NCBI GenBank assembly: GCA_028870845.1
Contig: JAGWOR010000002.1
Coordinates: 1 to 64,000 of the forward strand
DNA: 64,000 bases
DNA from: Gammaproteobacteria bacterium
GTDB taxonomy: Bacteria > Pseudomonadota > Gammaproteobacteria > Natronospirales > REEB76
Reading direction: 5' to 3'
In this document: positions 38,929 to 49,058 of the stretch, in pieces
Layout: every line of letters begins with the position of its first letter
Numbering within the stretch: position 1 is the first letter of the stretch
The notes under the pieces: model-generated
Seen by the model: the letters and a program-made list of their open reading frames with translations, nothing else
The model's database searches: none
What the model was told of the DNA's origin: nothing
Translations under genes and position numbers: made by a program

Positions 38929-39103
38929 TATCCGGCGCAGCGGCTTTCAATTAGCCGGGTTGCCGGATGGATTTCCAGAGGTTGCGGAAATGTCTGGATA
39001 CAGGCCTGCATTTATATGAAAATGGAAATCCCAATGCCGATTGTCCGGTAGCACCAAACGCCAGCGACCATGATATGAGGCAGGAAGGCCAAGAGTTCAG
39101 TGT

Positions 39104-39194
39104 GGAGAGGTGTCCGAGCGGTCTAAGGAGCACGCCTGGAAAGCGTGTATACGGCAACCCCGTATCGCGGGTTCGAATCCCGCCCTCTCCGCCA
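39104..39194 (+). tRNA. tRNA-Ser(GGA)
   Basis: GGAGAGGTGTCCGAGCGGTCTAAGGAGCACGCCTGGAAAGCGTGTATACGGCAACCCCGTATCGCGGGTTCGAATCCCGCCCTCTCCGCCA with long variable arm. Confidence 0.97.
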
Positions 39195-39273
39195 GATTTA
39201 TAGTTGACGCAGTGTGGATAACGCGCGTATCCGGTACTGTGGAGTGAATCCGCGGTTCGCGATCAGTTCAATG

Positions 39274-39384
39274 GCAGCCTGCGCCGGCTTTTCCGCGACG
39301 ACCAGCTGTGAATCCCGTCAGGCCCGGAAGGGAGCAGCGGCAGCAGTAGCCTCGTGTGCCGGAGTGCAGCTGGCGCAGGCTGTC
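39274..39384 (+). ncRNA. ffs: 4.5S / small SRP RNA
   Basis: Conserved GTCAGGCCCGGAAGGGAGCAGC and GTGTGCCGG; 5' CAGCCTGCGCC pairs with 3' GGCGCAGGCTG; upstream of dnaX. Confidence 0.93.
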
Positions 39385-39480
39385 ACCCAATGTGTCACCA
39401 TCAAAGCAGGGTTGTTGACGCGTCTGGTAAAGTAATCTAAACCAAGCTGTTTTGTTGTAAATCCGGGAACTGGAAATCCA

Positions 39481-41079
39481 ATGTCGTATCAGGTATTAGC
39501 GCGAAAATGGCGACCACGGAATTTTGCGGAAATCGTGGGCCAGGAGCATGTACTTAAGGCCCTGATTAATGCCCTGGACAACGACCGTCTACATCATGCA
39601 TTTTTGTTCACCGGCACACGTGGAGTGGGCAAGACGACCATAGCGCGGATTCTCGCCAAATCGCTTAATTGTGAAAACGGCGTCAGTTCCAAACCATGTG
39701 GTAACTGCAGCGCCTGCCTGGAAATTGACGCTGGTCGGTTTGTGGACCTGATTGAAGTGGATGCGGCCTCACGCACCAAAGTAGACGACACACGCGACCT
39801 CCTTGAGAACGTGCAGTATGCACCCAGCAGGGGTCGTTACAAGGTTTACTTGATCGATGAAGTGCACATGCTGTCTAACCACTCCTTTAATGCGTTATTG
39901 AAGACCCTGGAAGAGCCGCCGCCACATGTGAAATTTCTGTTGGCAACTACCGATCCACAAAAATTGCCGGTGACGGTGCTGTCACGCTGCCTGCAATTCA
40001 ACCTTAAACGTCTGCCGGTCAGCCTCATTGAGGCACATGTTGGCCACATCCTTGACTCCGAAAATGTTCGGCATGAAAGCCCGGCGGTTGGCCTAATTGC
40101 AGCGGCCGCCGATGGCAGTATGCGCGATGCATTGAGCATTCTGGATCAGGCGATCGCTTATTGCGGAGGCAACTTGCAGGAAGCCGAAGTACGCACGATG
40201 CTCGGTACGATCGAATCTTCCTATGTGAGCTCGTTGCTGGAAGCGGTAGTGAACAAGAACGGTAAATTATTGATGGAAACTCTCGCCAGATTGGATGAAC
40301 TGGCGCCGGATTATGAACTCGTCCTGTCGGATATCGCTTCTTGCCTGCAGCGTCTTGCCATCGTTAAAGCAGTGCCGGGAATGCTGCCGGAATTCACTGA
40401 CTTGCAGGATTTGCATGCACTCAGCGAGCTACTCGAAGCTGAGGATGTTCAGCTATTCTATCAAATTGCGATTTTGGGCAAGCGCGACTTGCAGCTGTCG
40501 CCATCGCCACGCGCCGGTTTTGGAATGACGCTTCTGAGAATGATGGCATTTACGCCGCCATCACCGGAATCGAAGTCATGGCAGGTTTCGCTGCCTGCGG
40601 AGCGCGGCGATAAAACCGGCGGCAGCAACAGTTTTCCTGATGCAAGTCGCGGCACGGTCCCGGCTAACCCACCGTCTGGAAACAAGACTGCCGAATGGCG
40701 TGAACCGGACTGGATTGGTCTGGTGGAATCTCTTGAAATTCGCGGCGCAGCCCAGCAACTGGCACTTAACTGCGTTTACCGCAGCAGGGAAGGCAACATA
40801 CTGTGTTTGGAGCTGGACTCCGTGCATGAGCATATGGCAACCGAGCAGCTGATCAAGCGCCTGGAAGACGCGATTTCACGCTACTTTGGTGAAACGCTTA
40901 AACTCCGCATCCAGCCTGCCGACGGAGAGTTGGCAACACCGGCAAAACAGGATGCGCAACGCCAGGAAGAGCGCCTGAAGGCTGCACAGGCGGCAATAAT
41001 CTCGGACCCCAAAGTCCGTGAATTGTGCGAAACTTTCGGCACACAGGTGAACCCGCAGTTGATAAAACCGCTGGATTGA
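39481..41079 (+). CDS. dnaX: DNA polymerase III subunit gamma/tau
   Basis: MSYQVLARKWRPRNFAEIVGQEHVLKALINAL; FTGTRGVGKTTIARILAKSLNC; zinc module CGNCSACLEI. Confidence 0.98.
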   Translation: MSYQVLARKWRPRNFAEIVGQEHVLKALINALDNDRLHHAFLFTGTRGVGKTTIARILAKSLNCENGVSSKPCGNCSACLEIDAGRFVDLIEVDAASRTKVDDTRDLLENVQYAPSRGRYKVYLIDEVHMLSNHSFNALLKTLEEPPPHVKFLLATTDPQKLPVTVLSRCLQFNLKRLPVSLIEAHVGHILDSENVRHESPAVGLIAAAADGSMRDALSILDQAIAYCGGNLQEAEVRTMLGTIESSYVSSLLEAVVNKNGKLLMETLARLDELAPDYELVLSDIASCLQRLAIVKAVPGMLPEFTDLQDLHALSELLEAEDVQLFYQIAILGKRDLQLSPSPRAGFGMTLLRMMAFTPPSPESKSWQVSLPAERGDKTGGSNSFPDASRGTVPANPPSGNKTAEWREPDWIGLVESLEIRGAAQQLALNCVYRSREGNILCLELDSVHEHMATEQLIKRLEDAISRYFGETLKLRIQPADGELATPAKQDAQRQEERLKAAQAAIISDPKVRELCETFGTQVNPQLIKPLD

Positions 41080-41100
41080 ATCCCTGGAGGATATACAGCA

Positions 41101-41424
41101 ATGAAAAACGGAATAGGCGGTCTCTTGAAACAGGCCCAGCAGTTAAAAGCCAACATGGAAAAAGCCCAGGAAGAACTGGCACGGCTTGAAGTTACTGGCA
41201 CCGCGGGTGGCGGCATGGTAAGCGTGGTGATGACAGGACGCCATGATGTGCGGCGTGTCAGCATCGACCCCAAAATAGCCGCTGATGACAGGGAAATGCT
41301 GGAAGATCTTATCGCCGCGGCCATCAACGACGCTGTCAACAAAATCGATACCGTGACCCGGGAACGGTTTGCCGGTTTTGCCACGGGTATGCCGTTGCCG
41401 GATGGATTAAAACTGCCATTCTAA
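41101..41424 (+). CDS. ybaB: YbaB/EbfC family nucleoid-associated protein
   Basis: [34 protein letters not shown]; between dnaX and recR. Confidence 0.96.
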   Translation: MKNGIGGLLKQAQQLKANMEKAQEELARLEVTGTAGGGMVSVVMTGRHDVRRVSIDPKIAADDREMLEDLIAAAINDAVNKIDTVTRERFAGFATGMPLPDGLKLPF

Positions 41425-41429
41425 TTCGC

Positions 41430-42029
41430 ATGGCATACGTACCTCTGTTGCAGCAATTGATGGATGCATTGCGATGCCTGCCGGGAGTCGGTCCGAAATC
41501 TTCGCAACGCATGGCTTTTCACCTGATGGAGAGAAATCGTGACGGTGCGAAGGCGCTTGCCCGTGCCTTGGCGGCTGCCGCAGACGGCATCAAGCATTGT
41601 GAACGTTGCCGGATGCTGACTGACAAGCCCTTATGTGATATCTGCGCCTCCTTGAAACGCGATCCGGGAGTTATGTGCGTTGTGGAATCGCCGGCTGATG
41701 TGTTTGCGATTGAAGATGCCACGGACTTCCGCGGACGATATTTTGTGCTCATGGGTCATTTGTCCCCCCTGGACGGTATTGGCCCTGAGCAGCTGGGATT
41801 GCAAATCCTCGAGGGACAACTTGCGGAAGGCCGCATAAATGAATTGATCTTGGCAACCAACCCCACGGTGGAAGGTGAGGCAACGGCCCACTATGTCGCC
41901 GAGATCGCAAGATCCAGGGGCGTGCGTGCGACCCGCATTGCGCACGGTGTGCCCTTGGGCGGGGAACTGGAATTCGTGGATGGGGGTACCTTGCTGCATG
42001 CCTTCAGTGGAAGACAGGATATACGCTGA
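41430..42029 (+). CDS. recR: Recombination protein RecR
   Basis: [24 protein letters not shown]; zinc finger [22 protein letters not shown] region. Confidence 0.97.
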   Translation: MAYVPLLQQLMDALRCLPGVGPKSSQRMAFHLMERNRDGAKALARALAAAADGIKHCERCRMLTDKPLCDICASLKRDPGVMCVVESPADVFAIEDATDFRGRYFVLMGHLSPLDGIGPEQLGLQILEGQLAEGRINELILATNPTVEGEATAHYVAEIARSRGVRATRIAHGVPLGGELEFVDGGTLLHAFSGRQDIR

Positions 42030-42143
42030 GTTATTCACTAGCGGCGGGTATGTGATGCCAGTCAAGCGCTTTTTGCGTTTCAGGTTCAATAGATACGGCG
42101 GATCCGCCAGCCAGGGCCGGCGGAGGTTAAACGGGGGAAGGCC

Positions 42144-42956
42144 GTGAAATTAAAAGAAGTGTTGTTTGGTCTGGGTATCAGGCCCGAAATCAGGGAGTTT
42201 GCATTCGATATCCGGCATTTCAGGCTCGAGAAGGATGGCGAGCTGGATTTTGCCGTGTGGCGGCACCCGTCTGAAAAGCCAAAATTTTTTTCACAGGCCG
42301 GCGTGGATGCAATCCGCGGATTTTTGTATCCCGGGGATTTTGCCATCGATATCGGCGCACACACCGGAGACTCGGCACTGCCGATTGCTCTGGCTACCGG
42401 TCCAACCGGTGGTGTGCTGGCAATTGAACCGAATCCTTACGTATTCAAAGTCCTTCAAGCAAACGCCGGGCTGAACAAGGCCAAGACCAATATCCTGCCG
42501 CTGATGTTTGCCGCAACCGCAATGAACGGGGAATATGAGTTTGAATATTCCGATTCGGGATTCTGTAATGGTGGATTACATATAGGTGTGAGCCATTGGA
42601 AACACGCGCATTTCTTCAAACTGAAGGTGACTGGCCGGAATTTGGTAACTTATATTAAAAGCAGCTGTCCTGAAATCTGGCCTAAAATACGCTATATAAA
42701 AATTGATACGGAGGGATATGATCCGGATGTGGTGGCCTCAATCCAGGAATTGCTGGCCAGCGCCCGGCCATACATAAAGACCGAAATTTATAAGCATCTT
42801 TCTGCGGAGCGCCGCATCGCCTATTTTCGCCAACTTTCTGACCTTGGCTATATTATTCACCGTTGGGAAAGCGATGAGAATTATTATGGACAGGTGCTTA
42901 CGGATGGCGACATGACACGATGGCTGCATTTTGACGTGTTCGCTGTTCCCAAGTAA
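42144..42956 (+). CDS. FkbM family methyltransferase
   Basis: YPGDFAIDIGAHTGDSALPIALATGPTGGVLAIEPNPYVFKVLQANAGLN; IRYIKIDTEGYDPDVVASI. Confidence 0.87.
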   Translation: MKLKEVLFGLGIRPEIREFAFDIRHFRLEKDGELDFAVWRHPSEKPKFFSQAGVDAIRGFLYPGDFAIDIGAHTGDSALPIALATGPTGGVLAIEPNPYVFKVLQANAGLNKAKTNILPLMFAATAMNGEYEFEYSDSGFCNGGLHIGVSHWKHAHFFKLKVTGRNLVTYIKSSCPEIWPKIRYIKIDTEGYDPDVVASIQELLASARPYIKTEIYKHLSAERRIAYFRQLSDLGYIIHRWESDENYYGQVLTDGDMTRWLHFDVFAVPK

Positions 42957-42975
42957 CAAATTGCACGGGTGAAAA

Positions 42976-43320
42976 ATGAAAGATTGCCTGTTCTGCAAGA
43001 TGGTGGCGGGAGAAATCAAGCCGGATATGGTCATGCAAAATGATCAGTTGATCGCTTTCCGGGATATCAACCCGCAGGCCGCCACTCACATACTTGTGGT
43101 TCCGCGCAGACATATCAGCACCCTCAATGATCTTGCTCAGGAAGATGCTGGCATCATTGAAAGCATGGTTTCAGCGGCGCGTACGATTGCACATCAGCAG
43201 GGGATTGCCGCGTCCGGGTACCGGTTAGTGATGAATTGCAACCAGGCTGGGGGGCAGACGGTTTACCACATCCACTTGCATCTGTTAGGCGGTAGACCGA
43301 TGGGCTGGCCCCCGGGTTAA
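42976..43320 (+). CDS. HIT (histidine triad) family protein
   Basis: KDCLFCKMVAGEIKPDMV; GGQTVYHIHLHLLGGRPMGWPPG. Confidence 0.95.
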   Translation: MKDCLFCKMVAGEIKPDMVMQNDQLIAFRDINPQAATHILVVPRRHISTLNDLAQEDAGIIESMVSAARTIAHQQGIAASGYRLVMNCNQAGGQTVYHIHLHLLGGRPMGWPPG

Positions 43321-43346
43321 CAGCCGTCCTGCTGGGTTTTCCCCGA

Positions 43347-44603
43347 TCAATGGCCCGTGGTACGGGCCAGTTGCCGCAGGTGTGCGATGCGGGTAACTGC
43401 CGGCGGATGGGAATCATGGTACGCCGAATGCAATGGGTCGGGTGTCAGCGTGGTGGCATTGTCGCGATAGAGTTTCACCAGTGCATGAACCAGGTCGGTC
43501 GCATTTGCGTAGCGGCTCGCATACGCATCTGCCTGGAATTCATGGCGGCGCGACCAGGCTGAACTGAGCGGTTCAATGAGAGATAGAAAAGGCGGCGCCA
43601 ACAAACTGAACAAAAGCAGGGCCATGTAGCTGGACGCTTGTGGCACACCTAGACCCTGATAAAACCAGCTATGCGCCGACAGCCACGCAAGTATCCCCAA
43701 TCCCGCCAGGCTGAGGATCGCGGCAACCACCAGCCTCTGTATGACATGCTTCATGCGGAAGTGACCTAATTCGTGCGCCAGCACCGCCTCGATTTCTTCC
43801 GGAATCAGTTTGTCCATGAGTGTGTCGAAAAACACGATACGTTTGTTATTGCCAAAACCGGTGAAATAGGCGTTGCCATGTGCCGACCTTGTGGATCCAT
43901 CCATCACGAAAACCCCGCGGCTGCTGAAACCGCAGCGTTGCAACAATGATTCAATGCGCTGCTTCAGGGCCGGATCCGCCAACGGCGTGAATTTGTTGAA
44001 CCAGGGGGCGATCAGCACCGGATATGCCCAGGTAAGCAGCAAACTGAACCCCAGCCACAATAACCAGACATACAGCCACCACAGATGCTTGGAATACCCC
44101 ATGAGCCATAGTGCGGCGTACAGCAGCGGAATGCCAAGGATCGCGGCCAGCAGCAGGAGTTTTGCCATATCCAGCAGATAGGTCTTGACGCGGATGCGGT
44201 TAAACCCAAAGCTCGATTCAATGCCGAAGGTTGAATAAATATTCAGTGGTAATGCGATCAGAGCATTGATCAGCGCATAGCAGCAGATCACAATTACGCC
44301 GGTATTCATCTGATTCGCGCCTGCTGCGCGCCAGGTGCTGTCAAGCAGTTTCAATCCGCCACCGATCGTCCAGAGCAGTGCCAGGGTTAAATCCAGTATC
44401 AAGCCAGCCAGGTTCAAACGGCTTTTGGCAACCGTATAATCTGCGGCTTTGCGGTGTGCTTCGGATCCAATGGAATCAAGAAATGCTTCAGGTACGGAAT
44501 TTTTGTGCTCGCTGACGTAACGTATGTGACGCCCGATAAGCCAGGAGCGAACTGCTGAGGATAGCGCAAGCATGCCTATGAAAACGACGGTAAGGTAGTT
44601 CAT
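43347..44603 (-). CDS. M48 family metallopeptidase (Ste24/CAAX prenyl protease-like), integral membrane
   Basis: VLAHELGHFRMKHV zinc motif, multiple TM segments. Confidence 0.93.
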   Translation of the reverse strand: MNYLTVVFIGMLALSSAVRSWLIGRHIRYVSEHKNSVPEAFLDSIGSEAHRKAADYTVAKSRLNLAGLILDLTLALLWTIGGGLKLLDSTWRAAGANQMNTGVIVICCYALINALIALPLNIYSTFGIESSFGFNRIRVKTYLLDMAKLLLLAAILGIPLLYAALWLMGYSKHLWWLYVWLLWLGFSLLLTWAYPVLIAPWFNKFTPLADPALKQRIESLLQRCGFSSRGVFVMDGSTRSAHGNAYFTGFGNNKRIVFFDTLMDKLIPEEIEAVLAHELGHFRMKHVIQRLVVAAILSLAGLGILAWLSAHSWFYQGLGVPQASSYMALLLFSLLAPPFLSLIEPLSSAWSRRHEFQADAYASRYANATDLVHALVKLYRDNATTLTPDPLHSAYHDSHPPAVTRIAHLRQLARTTGH

Positions 44604-44708
44604 GTTCAGGTCGGGCCAAAATGAAGAGCCAATTGTAAGCGATGTGCTCTAGTATGGGCAGGTTGTTTTGCTGGCGTTAAACTAGCCGCAGGTCAATAGG
44701 GCGTGACT

Positions 44709-45260
44709 ATGGCAATCAATGCGGAAAATTTGGTATGGCTGGATCTGGAAATGACCGGCTTGGATCCGGATTCGGACCGGATACTTGAGATCGCGACGCT
44801 GGTGACGGATAAACATCTTAACCTCCTCGCCGAAGGCCCGGTCATGGCGGTTCACCAAAGTACTGAAATTTTATCGGCCATGGGTGAGTGGTGTACGCAC
44901 CAGCACCAACAATCCGGACTTACCCAGCGTGTTGCTGGCAGCCAGACCAGTGAAGCCGCTGCGCAGCGCATCACCCTGGATTTCCTTCGCCAATATCTTC
45001 CGCCCAAAACTTCCCCCATGTGCGGCAACAGTATCTGCCAGGACCGGCGTTTTCTCGCCCATTACATGCCGGAACTCGAACAATTCTTCCATTACCGCAA
45101 CCTGGATGTCAGCACCCTGAAGGAACTTGCCAAACGCTGGGCGCCCGAAGTCATAAACGGCTTTACCAAGCAATCAAGCCACCTGGCACTGGATGATATC
45201 CGTGATTCGGTGGCGGAACTCAAGTACTACCGCGAACATCTTTTCAAGGCATCCATTTGA
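44709..45260 (+). CDS. orn: Oligoribonuclease
   Basis: [67 protein letters not shown]. Confidence 0.97.
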   Translation: MAINAENLVWLDLEMTGLDPDSDRILEIATLVTDKHLNLLAEGPVMAVHQSTEILSAMGEWCTHQHQQSGLTQRVAGSQTSEAAAQRITLDFLRQYLPPKTSPMCGNSICQDRRFLAHYMPELEQFFHYRNLDVSTLKELAKRWAPEVINGFTKQSSHLALDDIRDSVAELKYYREHLFKASI

Positions 45261-46234
45261 ACTCCGAAGCGCAACAAGAGCATCCGCAGGATAACTGTTT
45301 AAGGTTTTCTGACATACGCGCCGCCGCCGCGAATATAGCCGCGCACATCCGGCTTACTCCGGTACTTCGATGCCCGCAATTGGATGACAGGCTGGACGCG
45401 GAAATATTTTTTAAATGCGAGAATTTCCAGGAAATGGGTGCATTCAAGTTGCGCGGCGCAACGAATGCTGTTTTCACGTTGCCTGAGACAGCCGCTGCGA
45501 AGGGGGTAGCAACGCATTCATCCGGTAATCATGGTGCGGCGGTAGCGCTGGCGGCGCGCCGTCGTGGGATCACCGCATGCGTGGTAATGCCCGAGAACGC
45601 CAGCAGTTTCAAAAAGCGTGCAGTCACGGAGTACGGGGCCAAAGTCATCTTTTGTGAATCCAGCATGCGTGGGCGAGAAACCGCCCTGGCGGAATATGTG
45701 TCGGCTACCGGCGCTGCCGTAGTGCACCCCTATAACGACATCAAGGTCATGGCCGGACAGGGTACCGCAGCCTTGGAGCTGCATGCACAGGTAGAGCAGC
45801 TGGATTTGATCCTGGCCCCGGTGGGCGGCGGCGGACTGCTATCCGGCACGGCCGTAGCGACCCGTGCACTGCGACCCGGCTGCAGCATCATCGGGGTGGA
45901 ACCCGCGGGCGCGGACGATGCCCGGCGTTCACTTGAGCTTGGACGGATCACTGCCTTGGCACAACCGGAAACCATTGCGGACGGCCTGCGCGCCACGGTT
46001 GGGCCGTTACCGTTCGCGGTTTTGCGTTCCCAGGTGGATGATATTGTTTGCGTATCCGATGAGTCGATTATCCGGGCTATGCGTTATATCTGGGAACGCA
46101 TGAAGATAATCATTGAACCTTCTTCAGCAGTTGTGGCGGCGGCCATGCTGGACCTGCTGGTGGACGTGAAAGGCAAACGGGTCGGTGTTATTCTCAGCGG
46201 CGGTAATGTAGACCTGGATCAGCTACCCTGGTAA
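45257..46234 (+). CDS. PLP-dependent threonine/serine dehydratase-like protein
   Basis: [45 protein letters not shown]; no ACT domain; TTG start overlapping the orn stop. Confidence 0.9.
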   Translation: MNSEAQQEHPQDNCLRFSDIRAAAANIAAHIRLTPVLRCPQLDDRLDAEIFFKCENFQEMGAFKLRGATNAVFTLPETAAAKGVATHSSGNHGAAVALAARRRGITACVVMPENASSFKKRAVTEYGAKVIFCESSMRGRETALAEYVSATGAAVVHPYNDIKVMAGQGTAALELHAQVEQLDLILAPVGGGGLLSGTAVATRALRPGCSIIGVEPAGADDARRSLELGRITALAQPETIADGLRATVGPLPFAVLRSQVDDIVCVSDESIIRAMRYIWERMKIIIEPSSAVVAAAMLDLLVDVKGKRVGVILSGGNVDLDQLPW

Positions 46235-46247
46235 GAGGTTAACAATC

Positions 46248-46823
46248 ATGCAGAGGTGGACAAGAAAGCTGGCAGTTTTGGCTGGGTTGCTGTGCGTCAC
46301 TGCGGTGCTCGCGGGGGCGGTTTCCCAACCGGTGGATATTCGCGACCTGATGACCGTGACCCAGTTCGACAACACGGGACTCAACAAGCTTTCAGCCGGC
46401 GAAATCAAGGCCCTGAATGCCTGGTTGAATCAGTACCTGAAATCCCGAAGCACTGCCGGCAATCCGGGAACTCCGACGGTTGTTGTTCCAAATACTGCGC
46501 TGACACCCACAACCCCGGCAAAGCCGCCGCATTCATCGCCGGCAGCCGGCATTGCAAACTTCGGTGCCGATACCATGACGCCGAAGGAACCATTGCAGGA
46601 ACCCTCGAGAATCGAATCTCATATTGCCGGCCACTTTACCGGATGGACCGGTAATACAGTATTCAAACTTGAAAACGGTCAGATTTGGAAACAGGCGGCC
46701 ACCGGCTACTTCACCAATATTGATCTGGACAATCCAGAAGTGGTAATCAAGAAACTGACTTTCGGCTACCTGTTGACGCTGCCTGGCCATGGCGAGACGG
46801 TTTTTGTCAGGCGTGTGAAATAA
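46248..46823 (+). CDS. Exported hypothetical protein
   Basis: Signal-peptide-like N-terminus AVLAGLLCVTAVLAGAVS, P/T-rich centre, C-terminal GWTGNTVFKLENGQIWKQ. Confidence 0.65.
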   Translation: MQRWTRKLAVLAGLLCVTAVLAGAVSQPVDIRDLMTVTQFDNTGLNKLSAGEIKALNAWLNQYLKSRSTAGNPGTPTVVVPNTALTPTTPAKPPHSSPAAGIANFGADTMTPKEPLQEPSRIESHIAGHFTGWTGNTVFKLENGQIWKQAATGYFTNIDLDNPEVVIKKLTFGYLLTLPGHGETVFVRRVK

Positions 46824-46825
46824 AC

Positions 46826-47374
46826 GTGCGGAAGCACACCTTGCCTATGATGCGGTGGCACGCGCCCTTCGGTTTGCGAATCCTGCTGGTGAGCATGCTG
46901 TTTTCGATCATCAACCTGGCGCATGCCGCAAACCAGGCTGCTGCAATCGAGGGTGTGTGGTCCACACAGGACGGCAAGGCGCGCGTGCAGATCGTGGAGC
47001 AAGACAACAGGTTTAAGGGTCGGATTGTCTGGTTGAAACAACCGTTATTTCCCGCCAACGACCCGCAGGGCATGGCTGGCAAGCCCAAGGTCGACCGCAA
47101 AAATCCGGATAATAAACTGCGCACCCGCCCGATTATGGGCTTGCCATTGCTGGATGGATTTCATTATGCCGGCGATGCTGTGTGGCGCGGCGGCACGATC
47201 TATGACCCCGAGAGCGGCAAGACGTACAGCTGCAATATTACCCTCATGCAGGATGGATCACTGCGGATCCGCGGCTATGTGGGAATACCGCTTTTCGGAC
47301 GCACGGAAATCTGGAAGCGGTACCATCCCGATACAGCAACAAACGCGGCCTCGGCTGTCACACATAACCCTTAA
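46826..47374 (+). CDS. DUF2147 family exported protein
   Basis: AIEGVWSTQDGKARVQIVEQDNRFKGRIVWLKQPL...NKLRTRPIMGLPLLDGFHYAGDAVWRGGTIYDPESGKTYSCNITL; start GTG 46826 or a downstream ATG. Confidence 0.85.
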   Translation: MRKHTLPMMRWHAPFGLRILLVSMLFSIINLAHAANQAAAIEGVWSTQDGKARVQIVEQDNRFKGRIVWLKQPLFPANDPQGMAGKPKVDRKNPDNKLRTRPIMGLPLLDGFHYAGDAVWRGGTIYDPESGKTYSCNITLMQDGSLRIRGYVGIPLFGRTEIWKRYHPDTATNAASAVTHNP

Positions 47375-47380
47375 ATACCA

Positions 47381-47644
47381 TCACGGTGGTGAATGGCTGG
47401 CGGCAGAGGGCGCACTGCCAGCTGACTGTGCCTGTATTTGCCGGTCCAGTGACTGCTGTTGCGCATTCACAGTATTTTGAACGTTTTTGGCCTTGTTAAG
47501 ATCCCGGATGTAGGGTGCGAATACCGTGTGACTCACCGGGGGCGGAGCGCTGTGCGCTTGCTTTGCCTGGTCTTCCCTGGAGGAACCGCACGCCGCTATC
47601 ATGGCCAGGATGGTGCAGAGTGTGAATAAATTCAGGACTTTCAT
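47381..47644 (-). CDS. Small putative lipoprotein
   Basis: MKVLNLFTLCTILAMIAACGSSREDQAKQ; lipobox. Confidence 0.6.
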   Translation of the reverse strand: MKVLNLFTLCTILAMIAACGSSREDQAKQAHSAPPPVSHTVFAPYIRDLNKAKNVQNTVNAQQQSLDRQIQAQSAGSAPSAASHSPP

Positions 47645-47681
47645 TGTCATTTGCTCCTCGCCAATTCAGATATTCCGGGAA

Positions 47682-48239
47682 TCAATTGCAGAATGACTCG
47701 GTATGGTAGCGGAAAAATTTCAGATTCGAAGACCAGTAATCCCTGCCTAAACCGGCTTTTCGCATGAGGGCGGCGTAAAATTCATCGGGCTCAGGCAGCG
47801 ACTCCCATACCGAAGGTAGGAAAGTTGCACGCCGTCTGCCGTCCTGCACTGTCAAGCCATCCACGTGCGGATTAAGCATCAGCAGCAAATCCGCGCGGCT
47901 GCGTACATTGACGGATTCTGCCGTAGTCAATACGGAAATTTCAATCTGCAGGTTTTCCAGTTCCGGCGCCGCTAGCGGCGGGAAACGCGGATCCTCGAAA
48001 GCCGCGGCTCTGGCATTGGCTACCACATCGTGCAGAAGCGCGCGCCTGGGGTCCAATGTGCCGATGCAGCCCCGTAACGCGCCGTGCCGCTTCAAGGTTA
48101 CAAAGCTGGCAAGTAATTCACGCAACACAGGGTTTTGATTGGATCCATCAGGTAGGAATGCGCTGCCGCGAAGCTGCTCCTCAATGCTGTGGAGCGCGGC
48201 CATTAACAGCAGCGAACGTGTGACGCCATCAAACTTCAT
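47682..48239 (-). CDS. AmmeMemoRadiSam system protein A (AMMECR1-like)
   Basis: FVTLKRHGALRGCIGTLDPRRALLHDVVANARAAAFEDPRFPPLAAPELENLQIEISVLT; VDGLTVQDGRRRATFLPSVWE; likely start MKFDGVTRS at 48239. Confidence 0.92.
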   Translation of the reverse strand: MKFDGVTRSLLLMAALHSIEEQLRGSAFLPDGSNQNPVLRELLASFVTLKRHGALRGCIGTLDPRRALLHDVVANARAAAFEDPRFPPLAAPELENLQIEISVLTTAESVNVRSRADLLLMLNPHVDGLTVQDGRRRATFLPSVWESLPEPDEFYAALMRKAGLGRDYWSSNLKFFRYHTESFCN

Positions 48240-49026
48240 AAAAAGCCCATGCGCCGTAGCCAACGACCCGTTCAGGAGTGCCCGCTGTGTCGCCTGAATT
48301 GCGGAGATCGAGCCGTTGCACATGCAGCTTCAGCCTGCGCGCCATCTGCAGCAGGCCATTGACCGGATGTGCGCCGCACGCCTGATGTTCACTGATGGGG
48401 CTATCCAGGTTTTCAATGTGGTTTGCGGTGGCAGCATCCAGCTGACGGGCCCGATCCGATGGATGGTAATGGCTGAGATCGGAACTGATGACCACCAGCG
48501 TTTCCTTGCCGTCCCAAAGTTTTTCCAGAACTTCAGCCACTTCCGCTGCCTGCGCCTGCCCCACCACCAATGGCACCAGCGTGAAATTAACCAGCATTGC
48601 CTGCAGAAATGGCAGCTGTACCTCCAGGCTGTGTTCCAGGGCGTGCGCTTGGTCTGACACCATGATCTGGGGAAGGGCCTCGAGTTGCGCGGCTGCCTGC
48701 CGGTCCAGACGGATATCCCCCAAGGGGGTCTGGAAGGCCTCCACGGACGGCAGGGCCAGACCGTGCAGCGCGACCCTGTGCGCGGGCCCCAGCAGGACCA
48801 CACGACGGATCGTCCCCCTCAGGCCAGCAAGCGCGTTATAAGCGCGTGCGGCGATAGGCCCCGAGTACACATAGCCGGCATGGGGAACGATCAGGGCCTT
48901 GGGCGGGGGGGTGTGAACGGTATTCTCGGCCAGCAGCTTTTGCACCTGGGAGAGGAGTCCGGCGCTCTCCTGGGGGTAGAAATAGCCGGCTACGGCCGCA
49001 GGACGAATCATGCCATGCTTGGTCAT
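48229..49026 (-). CDS. AmmeMemoRadiSam system protein B (MEMO1-like)
   Basis: IRPAAVAGYFYPQESAGLLSQVQKLL; LIVPHAGYVYSGPIAARAYNAL; VVISSDLSHYHPSDRARQLD. Confidence 0.94.
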   Translation of the reverse strand: MTKHGMIRPAAVAGYFYPQESAGLLSQVQKLLAENTVHTPPPKALIVPHAGYVYSGPIAARAYNALAGLRGTIRRVVLLGPAHRVALHGLALPSVEAFQTPLGDIRLDRQAAAQLEALPQIMVSDQAHALEHSLEVQLPFLQAMLVNFTLVPLVVGQAQAAEVAEVLEKLWDGKETLVVISSDLSHYHPSDRARQLDAATANHIENLDSPISEHQACGAHPVNGLLQMARRLKLHVQRLDLRNSGDTAGTPERVVGYGAWAFYEV

Positions 49027-49058
49027 ATACTTAAGCTTAGTACGATACCAGGCTACAG

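Noticed and set aside
38967-39203. 78-aa ORF spanning tRNA-Ser
   Set aside because: Its C-terminal part is the tRNA-Ser gene; not a plausible CDS
39214-39435. 73-aa ORF
   Set aside because: Covers the 4.5S RNA gene
39481-41079. Programmed frameshift in dnaX
   Set aside because: I looked for an E. coli-like A-AAA-AAG slippery heptamer and saw none; a different mechanism cannot be excluded but is unsupported
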